DNA of 64,000 nt from Chrysoperla carnea. Lineage: Eukaryota > Arthropoda > Insecta > Neuroptera > Chrysopidae. This document shows positions 28,096 to 40,011 of this stretch, piece by piece. The stretch lies in the NCBI RefSeq assembly GCF_905475395.1, contig NC_058342.1, positions 2,428,501 to 2,492,500 of the forward strand, in the 5' to 3' direction. Below the pieces are notes generated by a model. The model was given only the letters and a program-made list of their open reading frames with translations. It was not told the origin of the DNA and did no database searches. The position numbers were made by a program, and so were the translations under genes. Within the stretch, counting starts at the first letter, position 1, and the number at the start of each line of letters is the position of its first letter.

Positions 28096-28809
28096 AGTGT
28101 TTATTATTGTACTTTATTGTACTTCTATTGTAAAAAAAATTTTTTCTTCAACATAAACTTTTATCGAGTTTATAATTAGCGCAGCTGGAACGGATTTGTT
28201 TAGAAAATACCTTACTATTAACGTCCATCGTAAACTAACGGTAACATTAAAATCAGTGTTCCAATAGTTCTACGAGTATCTTTTAAGATTTTGGGACGAA
28301 CCAACGAACCAAATAAATTTATTATACACTCGACAAAAACTGTAAGATTAATTTGAAATTTTACTGGAATATGCATTGGAAAATTACTGGAATAAACTGG
28401 AAAATTTTTTGGAAAATATTGGAATTGGTAATTAGTAACATATTTTTTCAAATCAACACATTTTCGACGGTTATTCAAAACTTATAGTTAATTATCGACG
28501 CTAAAAAAATCAATTACATACAGCATATTGGTTGGACATTCGACTTCAAATATTAACTTCGTGGAGTTTTGGAATCAAGAGCATATTGGTTCAGCTATAA
28601 TATGTGGAAATTGTTCATAATTCTGTTGTAAGTACATATTTTCCTTATTTATTTTCAATATCCATGCTAAGACCATATCCAATTAAGAAAAATATTAATT
28701 ATTATAAAAATACGACAATTTATCGTTTTTTAATAGAAACCACGAGTCCGGGGGCATATCGGACAGCGAAGATATTATTATTTATTCATTTAAGTTAAAC
28801 AATACAAAT
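28096..28809. other. AT-rich region before Gypsy-1
   Basis: No gene is recognised. The 3' part (about 28,500-28,800) probably holds the LTR or leader of the following Gypsy element, but no second LTR copy was found by eye to define it. Confidence 0.35.
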
Positions 28810-28812
28810 AAA

Positions 28813-30230
28813 ATGACGCCTCCACAAGGAGTAGTTTCAATCAATTAATCTGCTAATACCGTAGAAGCATTAATAAAACAATTTCAAATACCGGACGTTA
28901 TTAAAACAATTACCCCCTTCGATGGAAATAAAAACAATCTTTATAATTTTATAGATAGTGAAGATATAGCAGTAGGATTAGTATTTAGTTTAGTAGACGA
29001 AAACCTTAAAATTTTATATAGGAACGAAATTAGAAAAAAAGTAATTGGCCCTGTTTCGATCGTATTATATCAATACGGTAGAATTCGTGATTGGAATTCT
29101 ATAAAAGCCATACCTATTGGACATTACGCAGACAAACGCTACGAATTCAGCCTTGCTTGCGACCCTTACTCATCACATCAAGGCAATCAACCAGCCGAAG
29201 TTTTCATTGCTAAAGTTAATTAAATTTTAGCTTGTATAATTAATAACGTATCTCTCCAAACAGAGGCAGATGAAGCAAAGAAAACAAAAATTACTTATTA
29301 TAGGCAAACGGCACTCGATTGCTTCTTAACAGGTTTAAATAGAAATGTTGGAAATATTGTCAGAGCCTTCCAACCAAAAGATTTAGGAGAAGCATGGCAA
29401 CGCGTGGAAACAGGACAAAACGTTTATTACAAACAAGCATCTTATCAAAATAAACCTACAACACAAAAAAGCATATTAACGCAACAATCTCAACCTAGAC
29501 AAACAACGAGACATATACAAGCTCCAATCGCTAACTACAACAGAATATTTAATCACCCTAACATTAACCAGTAAGGGCATAACGCATTCGGAATTCAGCC
29601 AATACCGACCAAAACAATCATACAATAACCAAACTTACAATAACCAACCATACAATCACCAACCATACAATAACCAACCATTCAATAACCAAACCATCAA
29701 AAACAATACACCCAGAGCCAATTTCAATACTAATAATCCAACCCAAAATAAACCCCAACAAACTACCCCTAGCTAACCAAACAAGTTTATAGCAGAACCA
29801 ATGGACACATCCTCAGGCAGTACTAGACGATACCATAATAACATGTTTAGACCAACAGGACCCTCTAACGTAGTATCAAAAGAACTATTTAATGTTAAAA
29901 ATAACGTAGACCCGGACAACAACCCCTAATACTATGGACAATCAATTTTATCCTAACCAACGAGACTTTCAATTTTATATCCCACCTGAACAAATTGAAT
30001 TCAATCAGCCTGATCTAAATCAGACTGATTACATTGAAGGCTAAGAATTTCTTGGTACAGCCTCGAAACTGCCGGAATCGTAGAATTAAATTCAAACCAA
30101 ACAAATAGAATACTACCCTACATATTAATTCAGAACGGACCCATAAAATAAAATTTCTTGTTAATACAGGAGCCGACAATTACTTTATTGATCCAAAACA
30201 CGTAACAAACCTAAACTTAATACCGACAGA
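28813..30230 (+). pseudogene. Gypsy-1 Gag and start of protease, broken
   Basis: The gag region reads EALIKQFQIPDVIKTITPFD, then NNLYNFIDSED and ALDCFLTGLNRNVGNIVRAF, the capsid signature of insect Ty3/Gypsy elements. A polar tail with YNNQP repeats replaces a zinc knuckle. The protease begins FLVNTGADNYFIDPKHV near 30155, where the catalytic DTGA is changed to NTGA. Stops are frequent from 28848 onward. Confidence 0.75.
29621..29695 (+). repeat. 15-bp tandem repeat encoding YNNQP units
   Basis: Five consecutive 15-bp units give Y-N-N/H-Q-P/T pentapeptides in the C-terminal part of Gypsy-1 gag. Confidence 0.85.
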
Positions 30231-30309
30231 TACGTAAGTTAAAACTGCAATAAAAACTCATAAGATTTTGCACAAAGTGAAAGTCAACTTCTCAAAAGAA
30301 TGAAACAAC

Positions 30310-32255
30310 TGCAAACCACTACTGATGAATGAAACAACAAATCAGGAATGGATGACACAAGAAATGCTTTTATTGATGAAACAAAGAAAGGAATACAAGG
30401 AAGTGGACGGAATAAAATATAAAGAAACTAATAAATTGATAAAAGTAAAAATCAAGGAAGCAAAGGAGGTATGGTTTCAAAACAAATGTAAAATTATAGT
30501 ACAATGCCAGGCACGACAGGCATAAAGTACACCAAGAAGTAAAGAACCTTTGTAAACTCCACAAAAAAAGTATAAATACTAAGTTCAATGAGCACAAGGA
30601 CAAAGAAATTTTAATGGAAAGTGTGAAAATAAAGCAACGATGGGAACAGTAAATAGCTGAGCTATTTTATGACACTAGGCATTAATTCTATACATTGGAA
30701 TATAATAACAATAATTAGCAAGAAGAACAGCTGTTTTTAATGGAAGAATTAAATCACGCACTAACAACCTTACCTGAAAACAAGTGTCCTGGTGAAGATG
30801 GCATATATGGAGAAATGTTCAAATATGCAAATGACAAATTCAAAAAAAGCATACTTCAAATGTTCAAGTACAGCTACAAACATACAGTTTTGCCAAATGA
30901 TTTTTTAAAATCAATATTTATAAATCTTCCAAAAAAAAAATAAAGTTGTAGAATGTGAAGACCAGAGAACCATAAGTATAACAAGTCATGCCCTAAAAAT
31001 TCTTTTGAGAATGGTTCTATACCGTATTACACCAGAATCAAAAAAGTATCTTAGTTTGCATCAAATGGGTTTTACAGAGGGAATGGGAACTAGGGAAGCA
31101 ATCCTTAGCCTAGGCATATTAGAAAGGGCTTTAGAATATGGACAAACAGTTTGCACTTGTTTTATAGACTACGAAAAGGCTTTTGATAAATTAAAGCAGG
31201 AAATTTTAATGGAAATTTTGGATAAAATCATAATGGATAAAAAAATAGTCAGTCTAATCAAAATTCTTTACTGGAATCAACAAGCGGCTGTTCGTACTAA
31301 TAACGGACTGACTAAATGGGTCAAAATAAAACGGGGTGTGAGCAAGGATGTGTAATGTACCACTACTTTAAAACCTATATGTGGAAAAAATAATGGAAGA
31401 ATTAAGCGATATAAACAAAGGCATTAAAGTAAATGGACACATTATAAATAAAATCAGGTACGCGGATGACACTGTATTGATTGCAAATAGCGAAGAAGGT
31501 CTGCAGGTTCTGGTAAATAAAGTCTGTGAGGCAAGTGTGAACGCAGGTTTAATTCTAAACGTTAAAAAAACTGTTTGTATGGTATTTATTAATAAAGCAA
31601 AAAAGAATGACAAAAAAATTAATTTAAAGTGTGAAAATACAATTATTAAACAAGTAGAAAGAGTAAAGTACCTCGGCAAAATAATAAACAGTGATATGGA
31701 AAGTGCAGTGGAAATTAAACAAAGAATTGGGCAAGCTAAATCCATATTTAATAAATTAAGAAAGTTCTTAGTTAACAATAAACTAAACAAGTGTTTAAGA
31801 ATCGAAATTTTGAAATGGTATGTGTGATCTGTGTTTTTATATTGTTGCGAGACTTGGGTGCTGAAAATCCACTCAATATGAAAATTGAATGCTTTTGAAA
31901 TGTTGTGTTACCGTCGAATTTTGAAAGTGAAATGGTCTGACAAAGTGCGAAATGAAGATGTGCTGAATAAATTAAAAGTCGAGAGATCATTGGTCAGAAC
32001 TATAAAAAGGAGGCAAACAGCATACTTCGGGCATTTAATCCGTGGGAAAAATTACGAGCTACAGCGAGTATTTTTGGAAGGCCAAATGAACTGTAGCAAA
32101 GTAAGAGGTAGAAAGAAAGTCAAGTGGATCGATAATATAAAAGCATGGAAAAATTTAAATTTGGAAAATCTAATTAGATATGCCAGTGATAGAAATAGAT
32201 GGAGGAAGGTGGTCTCCGACATTCCTTAAAAGGAATATGGAACACACAACAAACT
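30310..32255 (+). mobile_element. RTE-like LINE, copy 2, in Gypsy-1 protease
   Basis: It is 5' truncated before the RT and related to copy 1. Frames read NQEWMTQEMLLLMKQRKEYK (30345), then LTTLPENKCPGEDGIYGEMF, MGFTEGMGTREAILSLGILE, FIDYEKAFDK (motif A), IRYADDTVLIANSEEG (motif C, 31455) and a tail with YFGHLIRGKNYELQ and WIDNIKAWKN. The 3' end near 32235 shares the AGGAATATGGAACA-type motif with copy 1. Several frameshifts occur (30940, 31350, 31830). It also lacks an APE domain because of truncation. Confidence 0.85.
30740..32229 (+). pseudogene. LINE reverse transcriptase of copy 2, broken
   Basis: Reverse transcriptase for target-primed integration. Motif A Asp (FIDYEKAFD) and motif C (YADD) are intact. 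Motif B is damaged where GVSKDV replaces the usual GVSQGC near 31345, and the reading shifts there. The tail after 31830 matches copy 1 residues such as FEMLCYRRILKVKWSDK. It is not translatable as one protein. Confidence 0.8.
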
Positions 32256-32269
32256 AGAGTTCCTAGTTT

Positions 32270-34085
32270 TGAAATTCCATTACTACTTTGACGGGATCAT
32301 AGGTAGCCAAACATTATAAAATCCTCAAGCTAATACCGACTACAACAACCATTCTATTAAATTTACAAACACGGCAAGCAATCTGCAATGTAAACCTTGC
32401 ATAGCCCTACAAGTATATACTCTAGAGGCGCGCGAAAAATTGTAAGAGTCCCCACTTTAATAAAAAATGGCGACAAACCCCAACCTCAAGTAAAACTTAA
32501 TCAAAATGTTCACACAGTAACTGGTTTATACATGGCTAATAATTCACACGCAGAAGTTTTTATAACAAACGAAACCAACTCACCACAGACAGTTACCATA
32601 GCACAACCCTTAAATAGTGAATCGCTCAATAACTACCACGAGCTACACAATATACAGTCTGAGCCGATTGAAATCGAATACTCCAATAACCACGAGTTCG
32701 TTATGAAAAATATACGTATGAAACACCTAAAGAAGGAAGAACAAAACGCCTTAACCAACTGTATAGACTATAGAGTCATATTTTACACTTCTGATCAAAA
32801 TTTGACTTTAACATCCGGCGTAAAACATTCTATCACAACCAAAAACGTATTATTAATTTACACATGATCATAGCTATACCCTCACTGTCACAAAGAAGAA
32901 GTTACTTAATTAACTGTCCATGGTCATCGCCAATTTGCATTGTCGCAAAAAAAAGCAGATGCTTTAGGCAAAAAAAAATGAAGATTGGCAATTAAATATA
33001 GAAAGTTCAACGAAAGGACAATAGATGACAGATATGCTCTGCCAAACATATCAGATGTACTGGGCAAATTGGGTAAATGTTGTTACTGAACAACATTATA
33101 TCTCGCTAGTGGCTTTCACCAAATCGAGATGGACCCAAAGGACATACCTAAGACCGCATTCACAGTCGAAAATGGTCACTATGAATTTACTAGAATGACC
33201 TTTGGACTAAGGAACGCCCCAGCAACCTTTCAACGCGTTATGGACAATATCCTTCTAGAATAGTATATTGGAAAAATGTGTTAGTTTATACGGATATCAT
33301 TATCTTCTCATCCTCCCTAACTGAACATATTGAAATGTTACGAAAAGTGTTTGAAAAATTGAGAAAACATACCTTCAAAACATAATTAGACGTTAAATGC
33401 GATTAAATGTGTATTCTTGCATCAAGAAATTGAAGTCCTGGGACATTTAGTAACCACAAACGGTATAAAAGCTAGCCCAATAAAAAAATCGAAGCGATTA
33501 AAAAATTTCGCTCTACCCAAATCAGTAACAGAGATCAAATCATTTCTCGGACTTTTAGGGTAGTAAAGAAAATTTATCAAAGATTTTGCAAAAATTACCA
33601 AGCTCATGACACGATGCTTACAGAAAGACACTCAAATAGACACAAAAAATAATGAATGTATAAAACTTTTTGAATATTGTAAAACACTTCCCACAGGAGA
33701 CGCAATTTTGCTATATCCCGATTGTGAAAAACCTATAATATTAATCACAGACGCTAGTAATTTCGCCAAAAGTGCTGTGTTATCACAAGACACAGTAGGA
33801 CAAGACAAACCTGTATGTTACGCCTCGCGTATATTAAACTAATCGGAACAAAATTATAGCACAATAGAAAAATAACTATTAGCAATCGTATGGGCGTGTA
33901 AGCAATTAAGAACCTATTCATTTGGCCAAAAATTCAATGCAATAACGGACCATAAACCATTGAAATGGGTTTTTGCTTCAAAAGAACCTAATTCCAAACT
34001 AGTTCGTTGGAAATAAAATTGCTAGACCATAATTTTGACATAGATAACAAACCTGGAAAAATTAACGCCAATGCAGGAATTATAT
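32270..34085 (+). pseudogene. Gypsy-1 Pol: linker, RT and RNase H, broken
   Basis: After the LINE, the protease-RT linker is open at 32397-32867 (HTVTGLYMANNSHAEVFITN). RT reads [20 protein letters not shown] near 33105 and [20 protein letters not shown], then an interrupted palm and VLGHLVTTNGIKASP at 33435. RNase H is represented by ILITDASNFAKSAVLSQ (33740) and AITDHKPLKWVFAS (33940). Stops and frameshifts lie at 33260, 33385, 33560 and 33841 among others. It once copied element RNA to DNA. Confidence 0.8.
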
Positions 34086-34801
34086 ATTCTCTATTAGTTA
34101 TAGTTTTTTAGATACTTAAAACCATATATAATGAAACATGTGCATGTAACGCATTTTTTTAATATTTTATTACTTCAATTATTAAATATCAATATGTCAA
34201 TAAATTAGAATAGTTATTTTAGAAACTTTATTTTAAATATTGCTTTACTTAAATAGTTTCTCAGAAAACTGACCTTTGTATATTAAGAGAAATATCTTAT
34301 AATAATATTAATGTTAAAACATCTAGACGATCTAAAGTGATGTACAAAAGATCATATTACAAAAAGGATCTTTTAAAACACATCCCTTAATTACCAAGCA
34401 GCATTTTAAAAGCATATATAAAGTAAACAAATATACAAATCAGACTGTTATACAATCGTTTGACATATGTTCGGATTGTTATGCATTTTTGGAACTATCT
34501 GGAATTAAAACGTAACAATGAGGTTGGTGTTCATTTTTCAAATGTAAGTAAATTTTTCTGTGTTGAATATTCGATGTAAGTACTCTTCATGCCTAAACAT
34601 CCAACTAAATTTAAAGTAAAGAATAAACTCAATGATATTCTAACTAAAAGTTAGATTATTAAAAAAATCTTAGCTCCGATTCCAATATGGACGAAGATTT
34701 ATCAACTATTATGAAATAAAATAAAGCTTAATTATAATTCAGAAAATTCAAATTTAAATAATACCAACAATATTTTTTTAAATAATACTTAATAATATCA
34801 A
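34086..34801. other. AT-rich junction between Gypsy-1 and Gypsy-2
   Basis: Probably holds the 3' end of Gypsy-1 and the 5' LTR/leader of Gypsy-2. No matching LTR pair could be made out, and no gene was seen. Confidence 0.35.
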
Positions 34802-35870
34802 ATGCAAAATAACTCAAAATTAAAATTAGAAAATAACAACGCTAATATGGCTACTAGCATAACAGTAATTGATATATTAAGAAGTATGGACACCCACGAA
34901 GGTTGTCCAGGAATATTAAATACATTCATTGAAATGGGAGATGTCGTTTTCCAAGGAGAAAATGCGAACAACTCTTTATTGATTAATATGATAAAACAAA
35001 AATAAGAGGACCAGCTAGAAATGCTGTCATTGCATGTGGACCCCTTCTTACTGGGAAACTATTGAAGAAATATTAGTAACTCATTTTACAGACAACCGAA
35101 CTAGAGAATCAGTTCTTCAAAAATTAAATACTATTTATCAAATAAACAATTAAAATATTACTATACAGAAGTAGTTGATTTACTAACCGTTCGGTTAAGC
35201 TCAATAGATCGAACAAAATCTCAAGAATTCATAAACGAAGTATACTTGAATATTGTTTTAAAATCCTTTACAGAAGGATTAGATCAAAATTGAGGGTACA
35301 TCGTGAGATGTAAGCGACCAAAAACAATCAAGGAAGCGTTTGATATTAGTGTAGATGAAATTTCAATGCAACAATCTAATCAAGATAGATATAGAATCTC
35401 TCGATCAAATGTAAATTTCAAACCGAGACAAATACAAAATAATTATCCCCGAAACAATAGTGTTCTTACACACAATTTTGTAAATGATTATAAAATACCC
35501 AACTTTTCAACGAAATGTATACAATTTCGACCAGAACAATCATTTCAAAATAAGACATTTAATAATCTGATTCATTATCGCCCCTTACAGTATAATCAAC
35601 CGACTTGGTATCAAAATTATTTTCAACCCGAACAAAGTCGATTTAACAGTTCACCAACTTATAGATCACAACTATCCAGTACTGGACCTATGAATATTTC
35701 GAGTGGAAATACCAAACAATCATTTCATCAAATTAATAATATTACCGCTTATGATAACGTCAAAAATTGTCAAAATAACCCAGATGATAGTTATCTAAGT
35801 GACCAATAGTATGCATATGATACTAATGCCTACAACTCTATTTCATTTGATAAAAATCCTAAAATTCCTA
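34802..35870 (+). pseudogene. Gypsy-2 Gag, broken
   Basis: The capsid part reads ITVIDILRSMDTHEGCPGIL and NTFIEMGDVVFQG, then after a frameshift RGPARNAVIACG, VLQKLNTIYQINN and AEFINEVYLNI-like residues. The second open frame (35303-35809) is an Asn/Gln/Tyr-rich tail (NQDRYRISRSNVNFKPRQIQ), typical of insect Gypsy gag proteins without a zinc knuckle. Frame breaks occur near 35000 and 35150. Confidence 0.7.
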
Positions 35871-36428
35871 AAAAAGAACAGTCAGAAACTTTAGATGTAC
35901 CTGTTGATGACCAAAATTTTACAAGGTGGAAAATAAAGTTATTCGAAAATAACTTTAATATATACCATGAACCTGTTAAGAGAAACACTAATGTAGACAC
36001 AATATCTAGAGTTCAAATAAACAGTTTAAATAGCAATAGTACTCAACCGAAGAAAACCTTAACCGCGATATAAAAGTATCCAAACGAGCATTAAATATCT
36101 TTTCACAACAAATAATAATTAAATTAGGACCAAAATATAAAAGAAAACTAACTAAATTATTTCTAACAAAAAAACATATTGTATTAACAATACCAAAAAT
36201 AGACGAATCCATAGCCATTAAAATTTTAAAGACAGAAATTGTTAACAATAAACAAAATGCTGTTTATACAAAAGACAAAATTTTCAAAACACACATGTAA
36301 AACATTTCGATTTAAAATTAAATATCGTTCGGTGCACTCAATTCTTAAAGCATGTTGAAAACATTGTTGAAAACATTGATGAACAAATAAAACTCATAAA
36401 ACACTATCATGAATTATCAATCCCTCGC

Positions 36429-37268
36429 GTGATCGATAAGAAACTAAACCATCTTAGAAAACAATATTATTTTGACAATATGAAATCCAAAATTCAAAAA
36501 TACATAAATAATTGCGATATCCGTAAAGTAAAAAAAAATGACAGGAATACACGAAATATCAAATGGACACAAACAAAACCGGCAAATAAACCATTTGAAA
36601 TGTTACACATTGATATATTTCATTTAGATAGTACAAATATTCTAACTATCATAGATAAATTTTGTGAATATGGAGAAACTACGGTTATGAAAGCTAGAAA
36701 TTCTAAATATACTCTGGATAAACTTAAAAATTATTTATTAAGACACGGCATACCTGATCTCATAATTCATTATCTCGGCATGGAATTGGAAGGCAATGAA
36801 TATAAAGATTATCTGAATCTTTATAAAATTAGTAATCAAACTACTCGTGCAAGAAACTAAACCAGAAACTCAACAGTTCAGCGATATCATTCAACCTTTG
36901 TAGAATAATTAATAACTATATAAAAAACTACTAATAAAAACCTTACACTAGTAGAGCAATTAGATATGGCTTTATTAACTTATAATAATACCATGCCACA
37001 TTCAAGTACCAAGCTTACACCTTTCGAAGATATCGAGGAATCGTTAAAAGGAATCAGAGATAATGAAATTTTAAAACTTACCACAGATAATATACATTCA
37101 ACTTATGCTTATAAACATACTGAGAAAATACAAATTATAAAAGATTTAATTACGAAACAGAACGACAAACTAAAGCAAAAATTAGTCCGAAACAAAGATC
37201 CAATTGATACCCCACAATGGTGGATTCTATTAGAACTTGGGAAAATTGGACGAAAATTCACAGTTTAA
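36429..37268 (+). pseudogene. Gypsy-2 integrase, broken
   Basis: The first frame (36429-36860) carries HLRKQYYFDNMKSKIQKYIN with a zinc-type region and MLHIDIFHLDSTNILTIIDK (first catalytic Asp). The second catalytic region reads IIHYLGMELEG, where an SDNGTEF-type motif is expected, so the second Asp appears lost. The reading passes stops near 36860 and 36905 and resumes at 36966 (YNNTMPHSSTKLTPFEDIEE). It formerly inserted element cDNA. Confidence 0.75.
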
Positions 37269-37290
37269 TTCTTCGATATAGACCAATGTT

Positions 37291-37660
37291 TTTGAAATAT
37301 CGATGCCTAAAGATTTAGGGAAAATCACTTAAAATACACATATAATAAAAAATACATATATGTCGTTCATTTCATCACTGTAAATGTATTATAAATAATT
37401 ATTAGGATTAGGAAATAGTTTGAATGGAGGGGATGTGTCAAGTTTTGTATATTTGATATAAAATATAATTTTGAAGATAAAATATAATAGTGTATTATAA
37501 AAACATTGTTATAAAAAAGTCCATTTGTGTGCAAATTGTGTATTGATTTGTAAAATAATTATTTGTGAAGAAATAATAAAAAGTTTAATTAATAAACATT
37601 TTTCAATTAACAAGAATAAAGACATTAATATTTTAAACGTGAATTCTTTAAACGCGAAAA
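37291..37660. other. AT-rich region without gene
   Basis: May include a decayed 3' LTR of Gypsy-2. A stretch from 37435 (TGTCAAGTTTTGTAT) could be an LTR start, but there is no partner in the window to confirm it. Confidence 0.35.
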
Positions 37661-37666
37661 TCACAT

Positions 37667-37730
37667 GGTGGCCTAGTGGTATCAGTGAAAGACTTTGATT
37701 AGGAAGGTACCGGGTTCAAGTAGTGTCCCA
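37667..37730 (+). promoter_or_regulatory. tRNA-like internal promoter (A and B boxes) upstream of LINE ORF1
   Basis: TGGCCTAGTGG at 37669-37679 fits a Pol III A box and GGTTCAAGTAG at 37713-37723 fits a B box except for its last two bases. The spacing of 33 bp matches tRNA genes. There is no cloverleaf with an intact acceptor stem that I can fold by eye, so it is tRNA-derived or tRNA-like rather than a tRNA gene. Confidence 0.55.
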
Positions 37731-37817
37731 GTATACACATTTTGTTTTTGTTTTTTTTTTTTTTTCTTTCTTTTTAAATTTCTTCATAACATTTTTCGGC
37801 TTAAAAATAAAAACATA

Positions 37818-38425
37818 ATGTCAAACGCAGAAATTCTTGATGCAATTCGTGGCATTAAAAGTGATATAGCTAATATCAAAGCCGATATTAGTAATATAAA
37901 CGAGAAGATAAATGAAAGGATGGGTAAAATCTCAGAAAAACAAGATGCTATAAAAAAAAAAAAAATAGAAAGTTTGGAACAACGCATCGATGCTATTGAG
38001 TCGAGAAGTGTAAGGAATAATGTGATAATACATGGTATAGAAGTGAGGTAAGAGACTATCAAAGATATGGAAGGTAGAATTATAAAACTTATCGTTGATT
38101 ATTTGAAAATTGATTTCTCATTGAAGGACATTGATTTTGCTCATAGAATAGGCCCTAAGGGAAATAAAAGGCCAATATTGGTTGGATTATTTTCTGGTAG
38201 AATAAAAAGAGAGATTTTTGAAAAGAAGAACCAACTTCAAGGTACTTATATTTTCATCTCTGAAGATCTTCCATTAAAAATACGTGATGAAAGGAAAAAG
38301 AAAATACCGGTAATGTGAAGGTTCAGAGCCGAAGGTAAACACGCTATTCTAAAAAGAAATAAGCTCTTTGTCGAAGGAAAATTAATGGATGATGAAGAAA
38401 TTGGTACAAATGCTGCAAACACATT
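37818..38425 (+). pseudogene. LINE ORF1 (coiled coil plus RRM-like), copy 3
   Basis: The frame from 37818 begins MSNAEILDAIRGIKSDIANI, with a heptad-rich coiled coil to about residue 65, then NNVIIHGIEVR and a TAA at 38049-38051. The frame continues as an RRM-like region (DFAHRIGPKGNKRPILVGLF) and FISEDLPLKIRDERKKK, then a TGA at 38316 and KHAILKRNKLFVEGKL. This is the standard ORF1 of APE-type LINEs with such binding domains. It is cut at about 38425 by a simple repeat and the tail of another LINE. Two stops break an otherwise well-kept frame. Confidence 0.75.
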
Positions 38426-38435
38426 GAGTACTATG

Positions 38436-38722
38436 ATATGATGATGATGATGAGGGTATCATTCTGTTTTCCCAAACGTTCATCAGGATGTTCCTCCAAT
38501 TTACTCTGTCTCTAGCCATGTGCACAATTTCACTGTTATTTAAGTTTTTTAAATCTAATCTATCCAGATAGCTTAAACCTTTTTTTCCCTCTGCTTTGAT
38601 TTTTTCCTCGAATTTTCCCGTCAAACATATCATCTTGGAACCATTCTTTCTGATTATGTGACTTAAGAATGAGAATTGCCTGCGAAGAACATTGTTTAAA
38701 AGTTCCTTTTTCACTTTCGCTT
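38436..38722 (-). mobile_element. LINE 3' end with (ATC)n tail, minus strand
   Basis: The minus-strand frame 38714-38382 reads KKELLNNVLRRQFSFLSHII, KGLSYLDRLDLKN and HMARDRVNWRNILMNVWENR, the C-terminal tail of an RTE-like LINE RT. It ends in a triplet repeat read as (TCA)n (38438-38452), a typical 3' tail. It is truncated at the 5' side exactly where the BEL-2 LTR begins (38726). It points towards the ORF1 fragment, tail to end. Confidence 0.75.
38438..38452. repeat. (ATG)n simple repeat, LINE tail
   Basis: Five triplets separating the two LINE pieces. Confidence 0.8.
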
Positions 38723-39289
38723 TTGTTGGGGCCGTCGCTAAAAGTTAATACAACTCTGTCCTTTTAAGAATAAATTAAATTAAGGTTTACGTAATTTAAG
38801 TTCATTTCATTACAAACATGTGGTTTTTTTTTGGGTGTTTTTTTTTTTTGTATGGGATAAACCAACCATTCTCGTAGAAAGTTTCGTTCAGTTAGCATAG
38901 TTTTTTCGTGCAAATAGCATTCAGTTGGAAAGTTTCGTTTAGAGAGATTCTAAACATTTCCACTAGTAAATTTCGGCTAGTAAGATTCGTTTAGTTTAGT
39001 GTTCAGAATTTTATATTTAGTGTAGTTAACAATCTAAAATTGAAAACATTTTACATATTAAAAGCCAGTGTGTTAATGGCGGGAAGTAACATCAAAAATA
39101 CGACACCCACGTGGTAAGATCTAAAAATTCCTTCGTCCCTAATTTTACCCAACCTTAAAGCGATATCTTGCAACGCGTTCGTCACCGGGAGTTGCAGGAA
39201 TATATGTAAGTTCATATTTTCATTTTCTATTATTTGGATTGTTAATTACTTCTCGTAACAGTCCATTAAAAATAAAAAATTGTATTGTA

Positions 39290-39620
39290 TTTTATATCGA
39301 AGGCAATAGGCCAAAACATTTTGGTCCTTACGACCCCAATTATAGTCAGAATTGGCATTTTTAGATCTAATTTAATAGTAGAAAATATTCTGTTTCTAAT
39401 TATTAGTTTAAATTTCGAATGGTTAGTATTTAAATGAAAATTAGTTAGAATTTCACAGCGTAGAAAATTCGCATTTAGAATAGTGATATATAGTATCAAT
39501 TTTCAAATGGTTTGTTTCTCTCATTTCAGGAAAAACTTATAGATTATTTAGATACATTTTCATGGTTTCGTAAATTAATTATTTATAATAAATATTATTG
39601 CATTAATTTCGTATTTGAAA
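39290..39620. repeat. Dispersed repeat shared with 63,735-64,000
   Basis: Both places share in order a CATTTTGGTCC block, GAATGGTTAGTATTTAAAT (AAATGGTTAATATTTAAAT in the second), GTTAGAATTTCACAGC-like and CAATTTTCAAATGGTTTG blocks. The matching parts are colinear in the same orientation and diverged by roughly a quarter by eye. It is probably LTR or leader of BEL-2. Confidence 0.75.
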
Positions 39621-40011
39621 TTTGGATTTAAATGCTATTTTAAAAATATCTACAAAAATAATATACCATTTCATAATTATTTTGCCCAATAATATTGAAA
39701 AATAAGTTAGATTTATAATCACAATATTTTATATTACATAAAAATTTGTTTTTTTTTTTTTTAATGTAATTACAATTTTATTTTTATTTAAATAAGAATC
39801 CTTTGGGAATTTCAATAGTTGTAAATAAATATTTTATTGAAGTTCATGGTTGGTTCTGTTTATAAAAAATAAAAACATAGGTACACTTGATTTCTCTATT
39901 ACACCTGTAGTCAACATTCCTTCATTATTATTTATTTGAGTCTAAGCATTTTGTTTATTTAAAACTTTATTTGGTAGAAAAATAATTGTAGCATATTCAA
40001 ATAAATTCAAA

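Larger units (their letters stand above)
28810..34085 (+). mobile_element. Ty3/Gypsy element Gypsy-1, decayed, split by a LINE
   Basis: Gag, protease, RT and RNase H are readable in order on the plus strand, with many stops. The RTE-like LINE at 30310-32255 interrupts the protease region, and the Gypsy reading resumes with LKFHYYFDGIIGSQTL near 32270. LTRs are not identified. The integrase is missing after RNase H; integrase of a similar lineage follows in the neighbouring Gypsy-2. Confidence 0.8.
34802..37290 (+). mobile_element. Ty3/Gypsy element Gypsy-2, internally deleted
   Basis: It keeps gag (34802-35870) and then jumps to the C-terminal edge of RNase H (near 35930-36040) and integrase (36100-37268). 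Protease, RT and most of RNase H are gone. The integrase resembles the one at 59.5-60.0 kb. No LTRs were defined. Confidence 0.75.

Noticed and set aside
34086-37660. LTRs of Gypsy-1 and Gypsy-2
   Set aside because: TGTCAAG near 37435 and TGTTAT-type motifs near 34480 look LTR-like but have no partner copies in the window.
37667-37735. Genuine tRNA gene
   Set aside because: A and B box matches exist but the last two B-box bases are wrong and I cannot form an acceptor stem or anticodon arm; called tRNA-like promoter instead.
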